From Desulfarculus sp. (GTDB taxonomy: Bacteria > Desulfobacterota > Desulfarculia > Desulfarculales > Desulfarculaceae): a stretch of 11,607 nucleotides of DNA. Both the position numbers and the translations under genes were made by a program. The notes beneath the pieces were generated by a model. It was not told where the DNA came from, searched no databases, and saw only the letters and a list, made by a program, of their open reading frames with translations. Location: positions 1 through 11,607 of the forward strand of contig JAIUYB010000031.1 in assembly GCA_020216625.1 (NCBI GenBank), in the 5' to 3' direction. Positions 1 through 7,240 of this stretch are shown here, piece after piece (position 1 is the first letter of the stretch; each line of letters begins with the position of its first letter).

Positions 1-1863
1 GCCGGCCTGAATCTGGATATCTTGAGCCTCTCTGGCCTGGCCCTGGCCCTGGGCATCCTTTTGGACAACGCGGTGGTGGTGATCGAGGCGGTCCACGCCC
101 GCTGGCAGGCCGGCCAGACCGGCCGCGAGGGCGTGCTGGCCGGCGTGGGCGAGGTGGCCACCCCCATCGCTTTCGCCACCCTGACCACGGTGGCCGGCTT
201 CCTGCCCCTGGTGCTGGTCAGCAGCCGGGTCCGCCAGGCCTGGGGCGGCTTCTTCTGGGGCCTGAGCCTTAGTCTGATGGCCTCGCTGCTGGCGGCCCTG
301 GTGCTGGTGCCGCTTTTGCTGCACTTCAGCGCCGGTTGGTGGCGGGGCCGGCAAGCGGGCTTCGCGGCTCCGGCCTGGTACCGAAGACTCTTGGACGGCG
401 CCCTGGACCACCCCTGGCGGGTGGTGCTGGCCGCGGGCCTCTGGCTGGCCGGGGCCGGTCTTCTGGCCCCGGGGCTTAACTACCAGCGCGGCAGCGGCCT
501 GGCCTCCCAGGGCTTCAACCTGCTGGTGGTGCTGCCGCCGGGCACCGCCACCGAGATCACCGCCCGGGCGGTGGCCGAGGCCGAGGACCAGGCCCGCCGC
601 ATCCCCGGGGTGGAGCGGGTCCACAGCCGGGCCTCGGGCAGCCAAGGGCGGGTCACCGCCACCCTGTCCGGTGACGATCCCCGCCAGGCGGCGGCGGTGC
701 TGGCCCGGGCCCAAGTCGAGTTCCCCCCCGGTCAGCAGGTCCAATACCACATCCTGCCGCTCAGCGAGGGCGGCTCCCAGGCCACCCTGGGGGTGGACCT
801 CTTCGGCCCGGACCTGGGGGGCCTTCTCGCCCATTCCCGGGGGCTGGTGGAGACCCTGCGCGGGCTCAAGGCGGTCAAGGACGTGGTGGTGCGTCAAGGC
901 AGCCCCTCCCCGGAGCTGGAGCTGCGTCTGGACCATCGCCTGTTGGGTCAATACGGCCTGACCGTGGAAAACGTGGCCCAGGAGGTGCGCGCCCATCTGG
1001 CCGGGCCGGTGGCCCTGCGCATCCCCGAGAACGAGCGCGAGGTGGAGGTGCGGGTCTGGGCCCGGGGCGGGGTGCGGAGCCAGGCCAGCCTGGCCGCGGT
1101 CTTCATCCCCGATCCCAAAGGCCGGCTGCTGCCCCTGGGCGAGTTGGCCGACAGCCGCGTCGCGCCCCGGCCGGCGGAGTTGATGCGCCAGGATCTGCAA
1201 CGGGTGGTTCGTCTGACCCTGCTCCTGGACCAGGCCGACACCCTGGCCGCGGCCGAGGTGGTGCGGTCGGTGCTGGAGGCCAACCCGCCCCCCGCCGGTT
1301 ACGCTTGGCGGCTGGGCGAGGAGGTGGAGCGCATCCGCGCCACCCGCGAGGAAATGTTCACCGCCGCCGGCTTGGCCCTGGTGCTGGTCTACCTGATCAT
1401 GGTGGCGGCCAGCGAGTCTTTGACCGGCCCCCTGGTGGTGATGTTGGCCGCGCCCCTGGCCGGAGCCGGGGTGGTGCTGGCCCTGACCTTGGGCGGCCTG
1501 CCGGTCAACATGCCGGTTTATCTTGGTGTGATAATACTTTGCGGGCTGGTGGTCAACGTGGGCATCGTGCTGCTGGATGCCATGGCCAGCCTGCGCGAGC
1601 AGGGCCATGACCGGCGGGAGGCGGCCCGCCGAGGGGCCCTGCGCCGCTTGCGGCCGGTGCTGATGACCACCCTGAGCACCACCGCCGCCAGCCTGCCCCT
1701 GTTGTTGGACCGGGGCACCGGCTCCTCGGCCTGGGCGCCCCTGGCCCTGACCCTGGCCGCCGGTCTGGCCCCCTCGGCCTTGTTCAGCCTGCTGCTGACC
1801 CCGGCGCTCTTCCCCCTGGCCGACCGCCTGGGTCGCCGTCAACCGCGGGATTGCCCTAAATAG
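1..1863 (+). CDS. RND-family efflux permease (HAE1/AcrB-like), C-terminal part, 5' truncated
   Basis: Inner-membrane subunit of a proton-driven tripartite efflux pump. The reading frame is open from base 1, so the gene starts outside the window; the TTG at 22 is internal. About 620 of the usual ~1030 residues are present, beginning just before TM4. TM4 carries the family motif GILLDNAVVVIE, TM5 and TM6 follow (residues ~55-110), then TM7 (~137-160), the second periplasmic porter/docking loop (~160-440) and TM8-12 (~455-605), ending TAG. The first TM4 proton-relay Asp (AcrB D407) is kept; the second (D408) is Asn, and the TM10 Lys (K940) aligns with Asn in GLVVNVGIVLLD. I recall D-N/N variants as common in HAE1-like relatives, so this need not mean inactivity. 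The family call is firm; the substrate is not known. The periplasmic adaptor and outer-membrane channel genes would be expected upstream, outside the window. Confidence 0.95.
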   Translation, partial: AGLNLDILSLSGLALALGILLDNAVVVIEAVHARWQAGQTGREGVLAGVGEVATPIAFATLTTVAGFLPLVLVSSRVRQAWGGFFWGLSLSLMASLLAALVLVPLLLHFSAGWWRGRQAGFAAPAWYRRLLDGALDHPWRVVLAAGLWLAGAGLLAPGLNYQRGSGLASQGFNLLVVLPPGTATEITARAVAEAEDQARRIPGVERVHSRASGSQGRVTATLSGDDPRQAAAVLARAQVEFPPGQQVQYHILPLSEGGSQATLGVDLFGPDLGGLLAHSRGLVETLRGLKAVKDVVVRQGSPSPELELRLDHRLLGQYGLTVENVAQEVRAHLAGPVALRIPENEREVEVRVWARGGVRSQASLAAVFIPDPKGRLLPLGELADSRVAPRPAELMRQDLQRVVRLTLLLDQADTLAAAEVVRSVLEANPPPAGYAWRLGEEVERIRATREEMFTAAGLALVLVYLIMVAASESLTGPLVVMLAAPLAGAGVVLALTLGGLPVNMPVYLGVIILCGLVVNVGIVLLDAMASLREQGHDRREAARRGALRRLRPVLMTTLSTTAASLPLLLDRGTGSSAWAPLALTLAAGLAPSALFSLLLTPALFPLADRLGRRQPRDCPK

Positions 1864-1903
1864 AATCATTACGTTTTTAATAGCTTCCCCGGTCGGCTTT
1901 TGC

Positions 1904-1909
1904 TATGCT
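1904..1909 (+). promoter_or_regulatory. Possible extended -10 promoter of the metalloprotease gene
   Basis: TATGCT at 1904-1909 is preceded by TG and one base (1901-1903), an extended -10 arrangement, in the AT-richer 80-bp gap after the RND gene. I see no convincing -35 box 16-18 bp upstream (TAGCTT at 1881-1886). Transcription would begin near 1915, inside the inverted repeat that follows. Read-through from the RND gene is the alternative. Confidence 0.3.
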
Positions 1910-1912
1910 TGG

Positions 1913-1936
1913 TCCGATGAATTGCCCCTCATCGGA
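1913..1936 (+). promoter_or_regulatory. Perfect 8-bp inverted repeat overlapping the Shine-Dalgarno
   Basis: TCCGATGA (1913-1920) and TCATCGGA (1929-1936) are exact reverse complements separated by 8 bases. The second arm runs into the Shine-Dalgarno GGAGG (1934-1938) of the gene starting at 1944. In RNA the hairpin would pair the first three bases of the ribosome-binding site. As DNA it could be a dyad operator just downstream of the possible -10 box. Which applies depends on where transcription starts. Confidence 0.5.
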
Positions 1937-1943
1937 GGCGCTT

Positions 1944-2783
1944 ATGCGGGTGACCACCCGCCTGTCCCGGATGGTGAGCCTGCCCCTGTTGCTGCTGGCC
2001 CTGCTGACCAGCGCGGCCCTGGCTGGCGAGAAAACCACCACCTACTACACCCTGCACTACGACTCCTGGTCAGAGGTGGCCGACGCCCTGACCCCCTATC
2101 TGGACGCGGCCTTCACCACCTCCAAAAACGTCCTGGGATACGACAACTCCGGCTACGGAAAAATCGATATTTACTTCTACAGCGATCCCGGCAGCGCCAC
2201 CCTGGGCTACACCACCGCCGGCCAGAATTCATTCCATCTCAACCTGACCCATGGCACTTCGCTGCGCGACAGCTATCTTTCCGAATACGGCCAGACCATC
2301 GCCCACGAGACCGCCCATGTTTTCTTTTTCCACCAAACCAAGCTCAACGAGAAGTACGCCTGGTCCAGCGACGGCGCCGCCACCTACACCTGGCTCACCG
2401 AGGCCCTGAGCTATTACGTGGGCGGGGTGGCCTATCCCTATGGCAGCCAGTACAGCAAGGCCACCCTGGCCAGCACCTTCAAATACTACAGCCGCAATGG
2501 CGCCGAACGGGCGAGTTGGCTGGACACCGGCCGCGATTACAAGAACGGCAGCGCCTCGGCCCTGGAGCTGGTGCAACTGGAGACCATCGGTTATTTCATC
2601 TCCGAGACCTACTCCTGGAGCGGCATCGCCTCCCTGCTCAGCACCCTGGCCGCCAACGGCAACTACGAGTCGGCCTTCAAGACGATCTTCGGCAAGGAGA
2701 GCGGCCAATCCGGCACCTCCAGCGGGGCCGACGTCAACACCCTCTATTCCGACTACATCTACTTCTACCTGGGTCACTACTAG
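1944..2783 (+). CDS. Secreted HExxH zinc metalloprotease candidate (gluzincin / peptidase MA-like)
   Basis: Unidentified protein with the hallmarks of an exported zinc-dependent peptidase. The ATG at 1944 is chosen because GGAGG (1934-1938) lies 5 bases upstream and the product opens with a clean signal peptide: Arg-containing N-region, Leu-rich core, cleavage after SAALA (about residue 28). Upstream in-frame ATGs at 1905 and 1917 would add 13 or 9 residues that spoil this signal. The mature part is rich in Tyr, Ser and Thr, as in extracellular proteins. HETAH at residues 121-125 supplies two zinc histidines and the catalytic Glu; WLTEALSYYVGG follows, with E153 placed as the third ligand, the spacing seen in the peptidase MA group. 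It is 279 residues with no extra domain and no membrane anchor. Peptidase activity is inferred; substrate unknown. The gene stands alone, 80 bp after the RND gene and convergent with the gene ending at 2933. Confidence 0.8.
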   Translation: MRVTTRLSRMVSLPLLLLALLTSAALAGEKTTTYYTLHYDSWSEVADALTPYLDAAFTTSKNVLGYDNSGYGKIDIYFYSDPGSATLGYTTAGQNSFHLNLTHGTSLRDSYLSEYGQTIAHETAHVFFFHQTKLNEKYAWSSDGAATYTWLTEALSYYVGGVAYPYGSQYSKATLASTFKYYSRNGAERASWLDTGRDYKNGSASALELVQLETIGYFISETYSWSGIASLLSTLAANGNYESAFKTIFGKESGQSGTSSGADVNTLYSDYIYFYLGHY

Positions 2784-2801
2784 GGACAACATCGGCGTGA
2801 A

Positions 2802-2835
2802 GCGCGCGGAGGCGGGGAAGGCCCCGTCCGCGTGC
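2802..2835 (+). terminator. Strong GC hairpin after the metalloprotease gene, terminator-like without a good T-run
   Basis: Starting 18 bases past the stop, GCGCGCGGA (2802-2810) pairs with TCCGCGTGC (2827-2835) with one G-U pair. CGGGG (2813-2817) pairs with CCCCG (2822-2826) across an AAGG loop, leaving a 2-base GG bulge. That gives 14 pairs. Only a short TTT follows, so termination would be imperfect or Rho-assisted. It lies between two convergent genes, where a terminator is expected. Confidence 0.45.
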
Positions 2836-2902
2836 AGCGTTTGGCGCCACGTCGGCGGCCCGGACCGGCCAGGAGTGGGCCTGACCCTTGATCCGACGGC
2901 CC

Positions 2903-2925
2903 GCGCGGTGGGGGACTGTCCGCGC
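2903..2925 (-). terminator. Weak hairpin after the small exported protein gene
   Basis: GCGCGG (2903-2908) and CCGCGC (2920-2925) are perfect complements around an 11-base loop, just beyond the minus-strand stop at 2933. No T-run follows in the minus direction. In sequence this GC-rich, chance is possible; position is the main support. Confidence 0.2.
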
Positions 2926-2932
2926 CTGGGCG

Positions 2933-3217
2933 CTAGGGGCGAGGTGGCGACTCGGGGTCCATGGCGCGGCGGCGGCAGTAGTCTTCCATGAAGTCGGTGA
3001 TCTTCTTGGTGTAGTCCTTGATCCACTCCGCCAGGACCATCTGCTCCTCGGGAGTCAGCTTGGCCAGGCCGGCCTTGGCGTAGGTCTCCTGGCCCACCCG
3101 CTGTTCAAGGGTCATGCGCATGCTCATGGGCATGGCCTCCTCGGGTACGTGGCCGCAGGACGCGGCTGGCGCGGCGGCGGCCAGCAGCAGCGAAGCGGCG
3201 ATGAGGGTTCGAAGCAT
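2933..3217 (-). CDS. Small exported protein of unknown function
   Basis: I do not recognise this 94-residue protein. It starts MLRTLIAASLLLAAAAPAAS, a typical signal peptide, followed by Cys21. AASC could be a relaxed lipobox (lipoprotein) or lie near a signal peptidase I site. The mature part is about 70 residues, charged and predicted helical, with Met-rich PMSMRMT near residues 30-36 and an LTPEEQ helix start near 53. A second Cys (in EDYCRRR, near residue 80) could pair with Cys21 if the protein is not lipidated. The ATG at 3217 is preceded by GGGGAG about 8 bases upstream. It is the last gene of the ubiX/YkgJ group, 27 bp after the YkgJ stop, so probably co-transcribed. Its role is unknown. 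Confidence 0.7.
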   Translation of the reverse strand: MLRTLIAASLLLAAAAPAASCGHVPEEAMPMSMRMTLEQRVGQETYAKAGLAKLTPEEQMVLAEWIKDYTKKITDFMEDYCRRRAMDPESPPRP

Positions 3218-3244
3218 GGATTTATCTCCCCTAAGGGCCTCCTC

Positions 3245-3985
3245 CTAGCGCGGGGGGCCGAAAAGCTGGGTCAAAAGCCAGTCGCGGCCCAGGTCCAATA
3301 GGGCCTCGTCGCTGGCCAAGGCGGCTTCCACCGTTTCGGGTTCCAGGCCCTGGGCGTCGGCGAAGCCCGGACGGGCCACCACCTGTCGCCACTGGTCCAG
3401 GTTGTACAGGGCCAGGATCACGGCGTGGATCTGGGGGGGCCGCAGCTCCAGGCGCCCCTGGCGGCGGGGATGGCAGAAAAGGGGTAGCAGGGCGTCGTTG
3501 GCCGCCTGGTAGGGCGCCAGGCCCTGGTCCTCCACCCACATTCGCGGGGTCAGGGCGCGCGGGGCTTCCCAGCCCAGGCAGGCCGGTGTCTCCTGGCGCA
3601 GAAAGACCTCCTCCACCCTCCGGCCCTGGGCGTCGGGCCGCACCGCCCGGGCCAGGGGATAGGTGCGGCAGGCCGCCGGACGGTCGGCATAGACCCCGCA
3701 TCCCTGGGGCGTGACCAGGGGGCAGCGGCCCTCGGCGGTCAAGCGCAGGCGCAAAACCGGCCAACCCGAGACCGGGTCCAGGTCCATCTCGGCGTGGCGC
3801 TCCAGCAGCTCCGCGGAGGACAGGCCCAGGCTCCGGCGCAGGCGCAGCAGATCGTAGGGTAGCAGCGGTAGGCGCTTGTTCGCGCAGCAGGTGTTGAAAC
3901 AGGCCAGGTGGGGACCGCAGGAGAAACGAAAAACTTGGTCCGGCTCCAGGCGTTCGCCTGGCAGTTGATCCTGGCTTTCGATCAT
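3245..3985 (-). CDS. YkgJ-family cysteine-cluster protein
   Basis: Member of the YkgJ (UPF0153) family, whose conserved cysteines are thought to hold zinc or an iron-sulfur cluster; the biochemical role is not established. The 246 residues show the family pattern: C23-x5-C29-x3-C33-C34 (GPHLACFNTCC), then C88, C96 and C106 in the segment CPLVTPQGCGVYADRPAACR followed by TYPLA. Extra cysteines at 136 and 171 may add ligands. The C-terminal half (175-246) is helical without a recognised domain. The ATG at 3985 overlaps the ubiX stop as ATGA, so translation is probably coupled and the two proteins made together. Some YkgJ-like proteins are annotated as flagellin lysine-N-methylases, but no flagellar gene is nearby, so that label is not supported. 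The protein is likely cytoplasmic. Confidence 0.88.
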   Translation of the reverse strand: MIESQDQLPGERLEPDQVFRFSCGPHLACFNTCCANKRLPLLPYDLLRLRRSLGLSSAELLERHAEMDLDPVSGWPVLRLRLTAEGRCPLVTPQGCGVYADRPAACRTYPLARAVRPDAQGRRVEEVFLRQETPACLGWEAPRALTPRMWVEDQGLAPYQAANDALLPLFCHPRRQGRLELRPPQIHAVILALYNLDQWRQVVARPGFADAQGLEPETVEAALASDEALLDLGRDWLLTQLFGPPR

Positions 3986-4578
3986 GCTGGCATCCCCTGG
4001 GGGCCCTGCCAGCGGGCGAAGAGCTGGTGCGCCACTCCAAACTGGTCCAGGACCTTGCCCACCCCCTGGGCCACGATATCCTCCAGGCTGGTCGGGTGGT
4101 GATAGAAGGCCGGCATCGGCGGCAGGATCACCGCGCCCAGGCGGGCGGCCTTGAGCATCAGCTCCAGATGGCCGGCGTGCAGCGGGGTCTCGCGCACCAT
4201 CAACACCAGCTTGCGGGCTTCTTTCAGACAGACATCGGCCGCGCGCACGATCAGGTTGTGGTTGAAGCTCATGGCCACCGCCGAAAGGGTCTTGATGGAG
4301 CAGGGCGCGATGACCATGCCGGCCAGGGGGAAGGAGCCGCTGGCCAGGGGCGCGGCCAGGTCGTCCTCGGCGTGGACCGTCCCGGCCAGGGCCAGCGCCT
4401 CCGCGACCCCGCCCTTGGTTTCCAGATCCAGGGTCAGGCGGCCGGCCCGGCTCAGGATCAGGTGCGCCGGGCGGCCCAGGCCGCGCAGGGCCCGCAGCAG
4501 CTCCAGGCCATAGATCGCGCCGCTGGCTCCGGTGATGGCCACCGCCAAGGGCGGCGGAGCGAGGTCGGTGGATATCAT
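3982..4578 (-). CDS. ubiX: UbiX family flavin prenyltransferase
   Basis: Attaches a dimethylallyl group to FMN, making the prenylated flavin used by UbiD-type decarboxylases in ubiquinone synthesis and in (de)carboxylation of aromatic and unsaturated acids. The product (198 residues from ATG 4578) matches the family end to end: FMN-binding ITGASGAIYG at residues 15-24, a middle APCSIKTLSAVA, RAADVCLKEARKLVLMVRET, and the C-terminal PPMPAFYHHPTSLEDIV. Length is normal. A TTG at 4584 would add two residues and has GGA better spaced upstream, so the start is uncertain by 6 bases. No ubiD-like partner is in the window, so the client enzyme is elsewhere. It overlaps the YkgJ gene by 4 bp and lies 103 bp after the sigma-54 activator gene. 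The activator's XylR-type sensor makes an aromatic-acid link tempting, but nothing here proves it. Confidence 0.93.
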   Translation of the reverse strand: MISTDLAPPPLAVAITGASGAIYGLELLRALRGLGRPAHLILSRAGRLTLDLETKGGVAEALALAGTVHAEDDLAAPLASGSFPLAGMVIAPCSIKTLSAVAMSFNHNLIVRAADVCLKEARKLVLMVRETPLHAGHLELMLKAARLGAVILPPMPAFYHHPTSLEDIVAQGVGKVLDQFGVAHQLFARWQGPQGMPA

Positions 4579-4606
4579 GCGCAAGTCTTTTTCCGGGGCG
4601 ACCCTT

Positions 4607-4629
4607 GGGGGGCCCGAATGGGTTCCCCC
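4607..4629. other. GC hairpin between the activator gene and ubiX
   Basis: The 103-bp gap contains GGGGG (4607-4611) pairing with CCCCC (4625-4629) and CCC (4613-4615) pairing with GGG (4620-4622) around a GAAT loop, with a small internal loop. On the minus strand it sits in the ubiX leader about 28 bases before the ATG. No T-run follows on either strand, so it is not a standard intrinsic terminator. It may be an mRNA processing or attenuation structure, or chance in a G/C-tract-rich spacer. Confidence 0.3.
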
Positions 4630-4681
4630 GGACCCCCTCCTAAAAGGCCGGTTAGGGCCAGCTTAGCACATCCGCGCGCCT

Positions 4682-6313
4682 TCAGGCCGGCGGCTCCTTG
4701 AGACGTCGCCAGAGGGTGTTCTGGCCGATGCCCAGGATGCGGGCGGTCTCGGCCTTGCGCCCGCCGGTGCGGGCCAACACGTGCTCGGTGTAGCGCCGCA
4801 CCAGTTCCTCCTGGCTGGGCAGGTCGCCGGCCAGGTGGTCCAACAGCGCCGCTGGGGTGTCGTTCAGGTCGGCCGGCAGATGCTCCGGTCCGATCACCTG
4901 GTCGCCGGCCAGCACCGAGGCGTATTCCAGGGCGTTCTCCAACTCGCGCACGTTGCCCGGCCAGGCGTGGGCCTCCAACCGCCGCACCGCCTCCGGCGTC
5001 AGTCCCGGCCCCTGGGGACGCAGGCGCTGCAGGAAATGGCGGGCCAGGGGCAGGATGTCCTCGCGCCGCTCGCGCAAGGGCGGCACCAGCACTGGAATCA
5101 CCGCCAAGCGGTAATAGAGACCCTCGCGGAACTCACCCGCCGCCACCATCTCGCGCAGATCGCGGTTGGTGGCCGAGACCACCCGGGCCTTCAAGGGCCG
5201 CGTCTGGTGGCCGCCCACCGGGCGCACCTCGCGCTCCTGCAGGGCCCGCAAGAGCTTGGCCTGCAGCTCCAGGGGCAGTTCGCCCACCTCGTCCAGGAAC
5301 AGGGTTCCGGCGCCGGCCTCCACGAAAAGCCCCTGTCGGTCGCGGTCCGCGCCGGTGAAGGCGCCTTTGACGTGGCCGAAAAGCTCCGACTCCAGCAGGT
5401 TGGGCGGTAGGGCGGCGCAGTTGACCGCCAGGTAGGGCTGGTCGGCCCGGCCGGAATGGCGGTGGATGAACCGGGCCAGGACCTCCTTGCCGGTGCCGGT
5501 CTCCCCCACCAGCAGCAGACTGCTGGGCGTGGGCGCGGCCTTGAGGCACAGTTGCAGCACTCGCTCCATGGCCTCGCCGCGGTGGACGAAACCTGTCTCG
5601 CTCGGGCTGACGGCGCGGGCCCGCAGGCGCTCCAACTCGTCTTGCTGGGCCTGGAGTTGCTGCCGGGTGGTGGTCAGGGCCTGGCGCAGGCGGTCCATCT
5701 CGTCGTTGACCTCGGGCAGGGAATACTGCCGCCGCAACTGCTCCGGGGTCAACCCCCACTCCTCCACCGGCCGGCCCTCGAAACGGCAGGCCGGCGCGCC
5801 GTTGAAGGCGCAGTCGGTCTCGCGCACCAGGACCTCGCGCCCCAGGCAGGCGCTGGCGTAGCCGCTGGCCGCGCCGGCCAGGATGGAACAGATGGGTTGC
5901 TGGTAGGGGGGGCGCTGATCCGGTGGACGCAGGCGGACCTGGAAGGACTCGCGCCAGAGGCCCTGGAAGCGGCAGCGTCCGGCGGCCCGGTCAAAGTCCA
6001 GCTCGGTGATCTCCTCCACCGCCAGCCCGGACCAACGCCGCACCACCGACCCGGCCTTGAACCATTCCAGGTCGCTTTCCCACTGATACACCTCCGACAA
6101 GGAGGTGGCCATGCCTAGGCCGGACTCGTAGCCGAACCGAAAAAAGATCGCCTGCAGGGCGGGCTCGCCCAGGCGTTCCATGAGGTCCAACCCCAGGCGG
6201 GATAGAAAGGGCCCGGCCCCGGTCACCACCAGCCGGGCCGAGCCGAAGAATGGCAGGCCGTTCACCGGGTCGGGGCGGATCAGCTCCTCGGGGCGCAGGT
6301 CCTCGGCCCGCAC
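4682..6313 (-). CDS. XylR_N/V4R sensor sigma-54-dependent transcriptional activator
   Basis: One-component enhancer-binding protein: a ligand-sensing N-domain controls an ATPase that opens sigma-54 promoters. Domains in order: XylR_N-like (~13-110), V4R (~115-185), a coiled-coil linker rich in Gln/Arg/Leu (~200-235), AAA+ (~243-470), Fis-type HTH (~515-540). The ATPase core is intact: Walker A GETGTGKE (270-277), GAFTGA (317-322, sigma-54 contact), Walker [10 protein letters not shown] (337-345), and YRLAV near 401. The V4R part has C142, E165, C168 and C176, the spacing I recall for the zinc site of the phenol sensor MopR. W120 matches its phenol-contacting Trp, but the partner His position is R92, so the ligand probably differs. 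The start is GTG 6313 with AGGGA upstream; no ATG lies near. It begins 10 bp after the caspase-like gene and is probably co-transcribed. Its target promoter is not identified. Confidence 0.93.
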   Translation of the reverse strand: MRAEDLRPEELIRPDPVNGLPFFGSARLVVTGAGPFLSRLGLDLMERLGEPALQAIFFRFGYESGLGMATSLSEVYQWESDLEWFKAGSVVRRWSGLAVEEITELDFDRAAGRCRFQGLWRESFQVRLRPPDQRPPYQQPICSILAGAASGYASACLGREVLVRETDCAFNGAPACRFEGRPVEEWGLTPEQLRRQYSLPEVNDEMDRLRQALTTTRQQLQAQQDELERLRARAVSPSETGFVHRGEAMERVLQLCLKAAPTPSSLLLVGETGTGKEVLARFIHRHSGRADQPYLAVNCAALPPNLLESELFGHVKGAFTGADRDRQGLFVEAGAGTLFLDEVGELPLELQAKLLRALQEREVRPVGGHQTRPLKARVVSATNRDLREMVAAGEFREGLYYRLAVIPVLVPPLRERREDILPLARHFLQRLRPQGPGLTPEAVRRLEAHAWPGNVRELENALEYASVLAGDQVIGPEHLPADLNDTPAALLDHLAGDLPSQEELVRRYTEHVLARTGGRKAETARILGIGQNTLWRRLKEPPA

Positions 6314-6323
6314 TGGCGTTTCC

Positions 6324-7199
6324 CTAGCTCTCGCGGTCGGCTCCCAGGAACAGACTGCCCTGGGAGGGGAGCATGATCAGATAGGGGGTCTGGCACCAAC
6401 CCTTTTCGCACTGGGCCTGGCGCTCGGTCTCCCGCTGGGCGTGCAGGAAGGCCCGCACCAGGTCTCCACCGTTGGCTCTCAGACCCTCCAGGATGAAATA
6501 GGTGAAGATGCTGGCCCCCAGCTCGTTGGACTCCCAAGCCCGCTGGGCCTGGAGGCAGGAGGCCAACACCAGGGTGGCGCCCCGCTGGTCACGGTGTGGC
6601 GCGTCTTCGCGGGCCGGGGCGCGTTCGGGTTCGGTCAGGTCGGCGCTGTGGCAGGCGTCGACGATGACCACCCGGCGTCGCGCTTTGAGACCATCCAGGA
6701 AGCTGTAGAGGTCGTCGCGGGTCAGGGTGGAGTCGCGCTCCACGATGGGGCCGCCCTGAGGCCCGGTCTGGCCGGTGGGGCGGGTGTCGTGGCAGACGAT
6801 GCCCACCACCTGGTCCTGGGTGTAGAAGCCGTGGCTGGAGAAATAAAGCAGCACCAGGTCGTCGGGTCCGGCCCGGCGGGCCATGGCCGCGGCGGCGGCC
6901 AGGATGCCGGCCTTGGTGGCCTGATCGTCCTGGAGCACGGTGACGTCGCGGGCCGCGAAGCCGCCGCCCATGGGGTCCAGCAGCCAGCTTCGCACCAGGG
7001 ACACGTCGCGGTGGGCGTATTCCAGATCGGGCAAGGCGCCGCTGGCGAAGGCGCCGATGCCCACCAGCAGGGCCAGGCGCCGCCCTTGCGCCGCCGCCGG
7101 CCCGGCCAGGGCCAGACAAAGCAGAACCCCGAGCGCCAGAACGACCGTCCGTTCGCCGAGATGGCGGCCAAGACGGATGCGCTGGCGGCACGGGGTCAT
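6324..7199 (-). CDS. Exported caspase-like cysteine peptidase (C14 fold)
   Basis: Caspase-fold protease of the bacterial metacaspase-like group, 291 residues. A signal peptide (basic N-region, Leu/Val/Ala core 18-32, GPAAAQ cleavage near 37) sends it to the periplasm or outside. The fold follows: first strand [11 protein letters not shown] (41-51), a PDLEYAHRD motif, catalytic His in FSSHG (H123), catalytic Cys in VDACHS (C183), and a late [15 protein letters not shown] helix typical of the family. The Asp two residues before the Cys (D181) fits the acidic S1 pocket of metacaspases, implying Arg/Lys specificity. The ATG at 7199 is chosen because AGGGAG lies 6 bases upstream and the signal peptide follows; an in-frame start at 7298 would add 33 unlikely residues and overlap the decarboxylase gene. 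It lies 41 bp after the arginine decarboxylase and 10 bp before the sigma-54 activator. There is no repeat or recognition domain, so it is a bare protease domain. Target unknown. Confidence 0.9.
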   Translation of the reverse strand: MTPCRQRIRLGRHLGERTVVLALGVLLCLALAGPAAAQGRRLALLVGIGAFASGALPDLEYAHRDVSLVRSWLLDPMGGGFAARDVTVLQDDQATKAGILAAAAAMARRAGPDDLVLLYFSSHGFYTQDQVVGIVCHDTRPTGQTGPQGGPIVERDSTLTRDDLYSFLDGLKARRRVVIVDACHSADLTEPERAPAREDAPHRDQRGATLVLASCLQAQRAWESNELGASIFTYFILEGLRANGGDLVRAFLHAQRETERQAQCEKGWCQTPYLIMLPSQGSLFLGADRES

Positions 7200-7240
7200 G
7201 GTTCGCTCCCTGGGGGCAGGAGCGGAGAGACTAAGCCAGA

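Noticed and set aside
1922..2800. Second plus-strand frame fully overlapping the metalloprotease gene
   Set aside because: Arg/Pro/His-rich translation with no signal peptide core or motif; out-of-frame shadow in GC-rich DNA.
2229..3026. Minus-strand frame opposite the metalloprotease 3' half
   Set aside because: Gly/Val/Ala-rich shadow that would also overlap the start of the 3' hairpin and the small exported gene in another frame.
4607..4629. Intrinsic terminator after the activator gene
   Set aside because: A hairpin is present but no T-run follows in either direction; kept only as a hairpin of unknown role.
4630..4670. Possible sigma-54 (-24/-12) promoter upstream of ubiX on the minus strand (TGGCCCTAACCGGCC)
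   Set aside because: The GG and GC dinucleotides are one base too close together and the TTGC element is missing.
4027..4701. Plus-strand open frame opposite ubiX
   Set aside because: Gln/Gly/Ala-rich shadow of a well-conserved UbiX protein.
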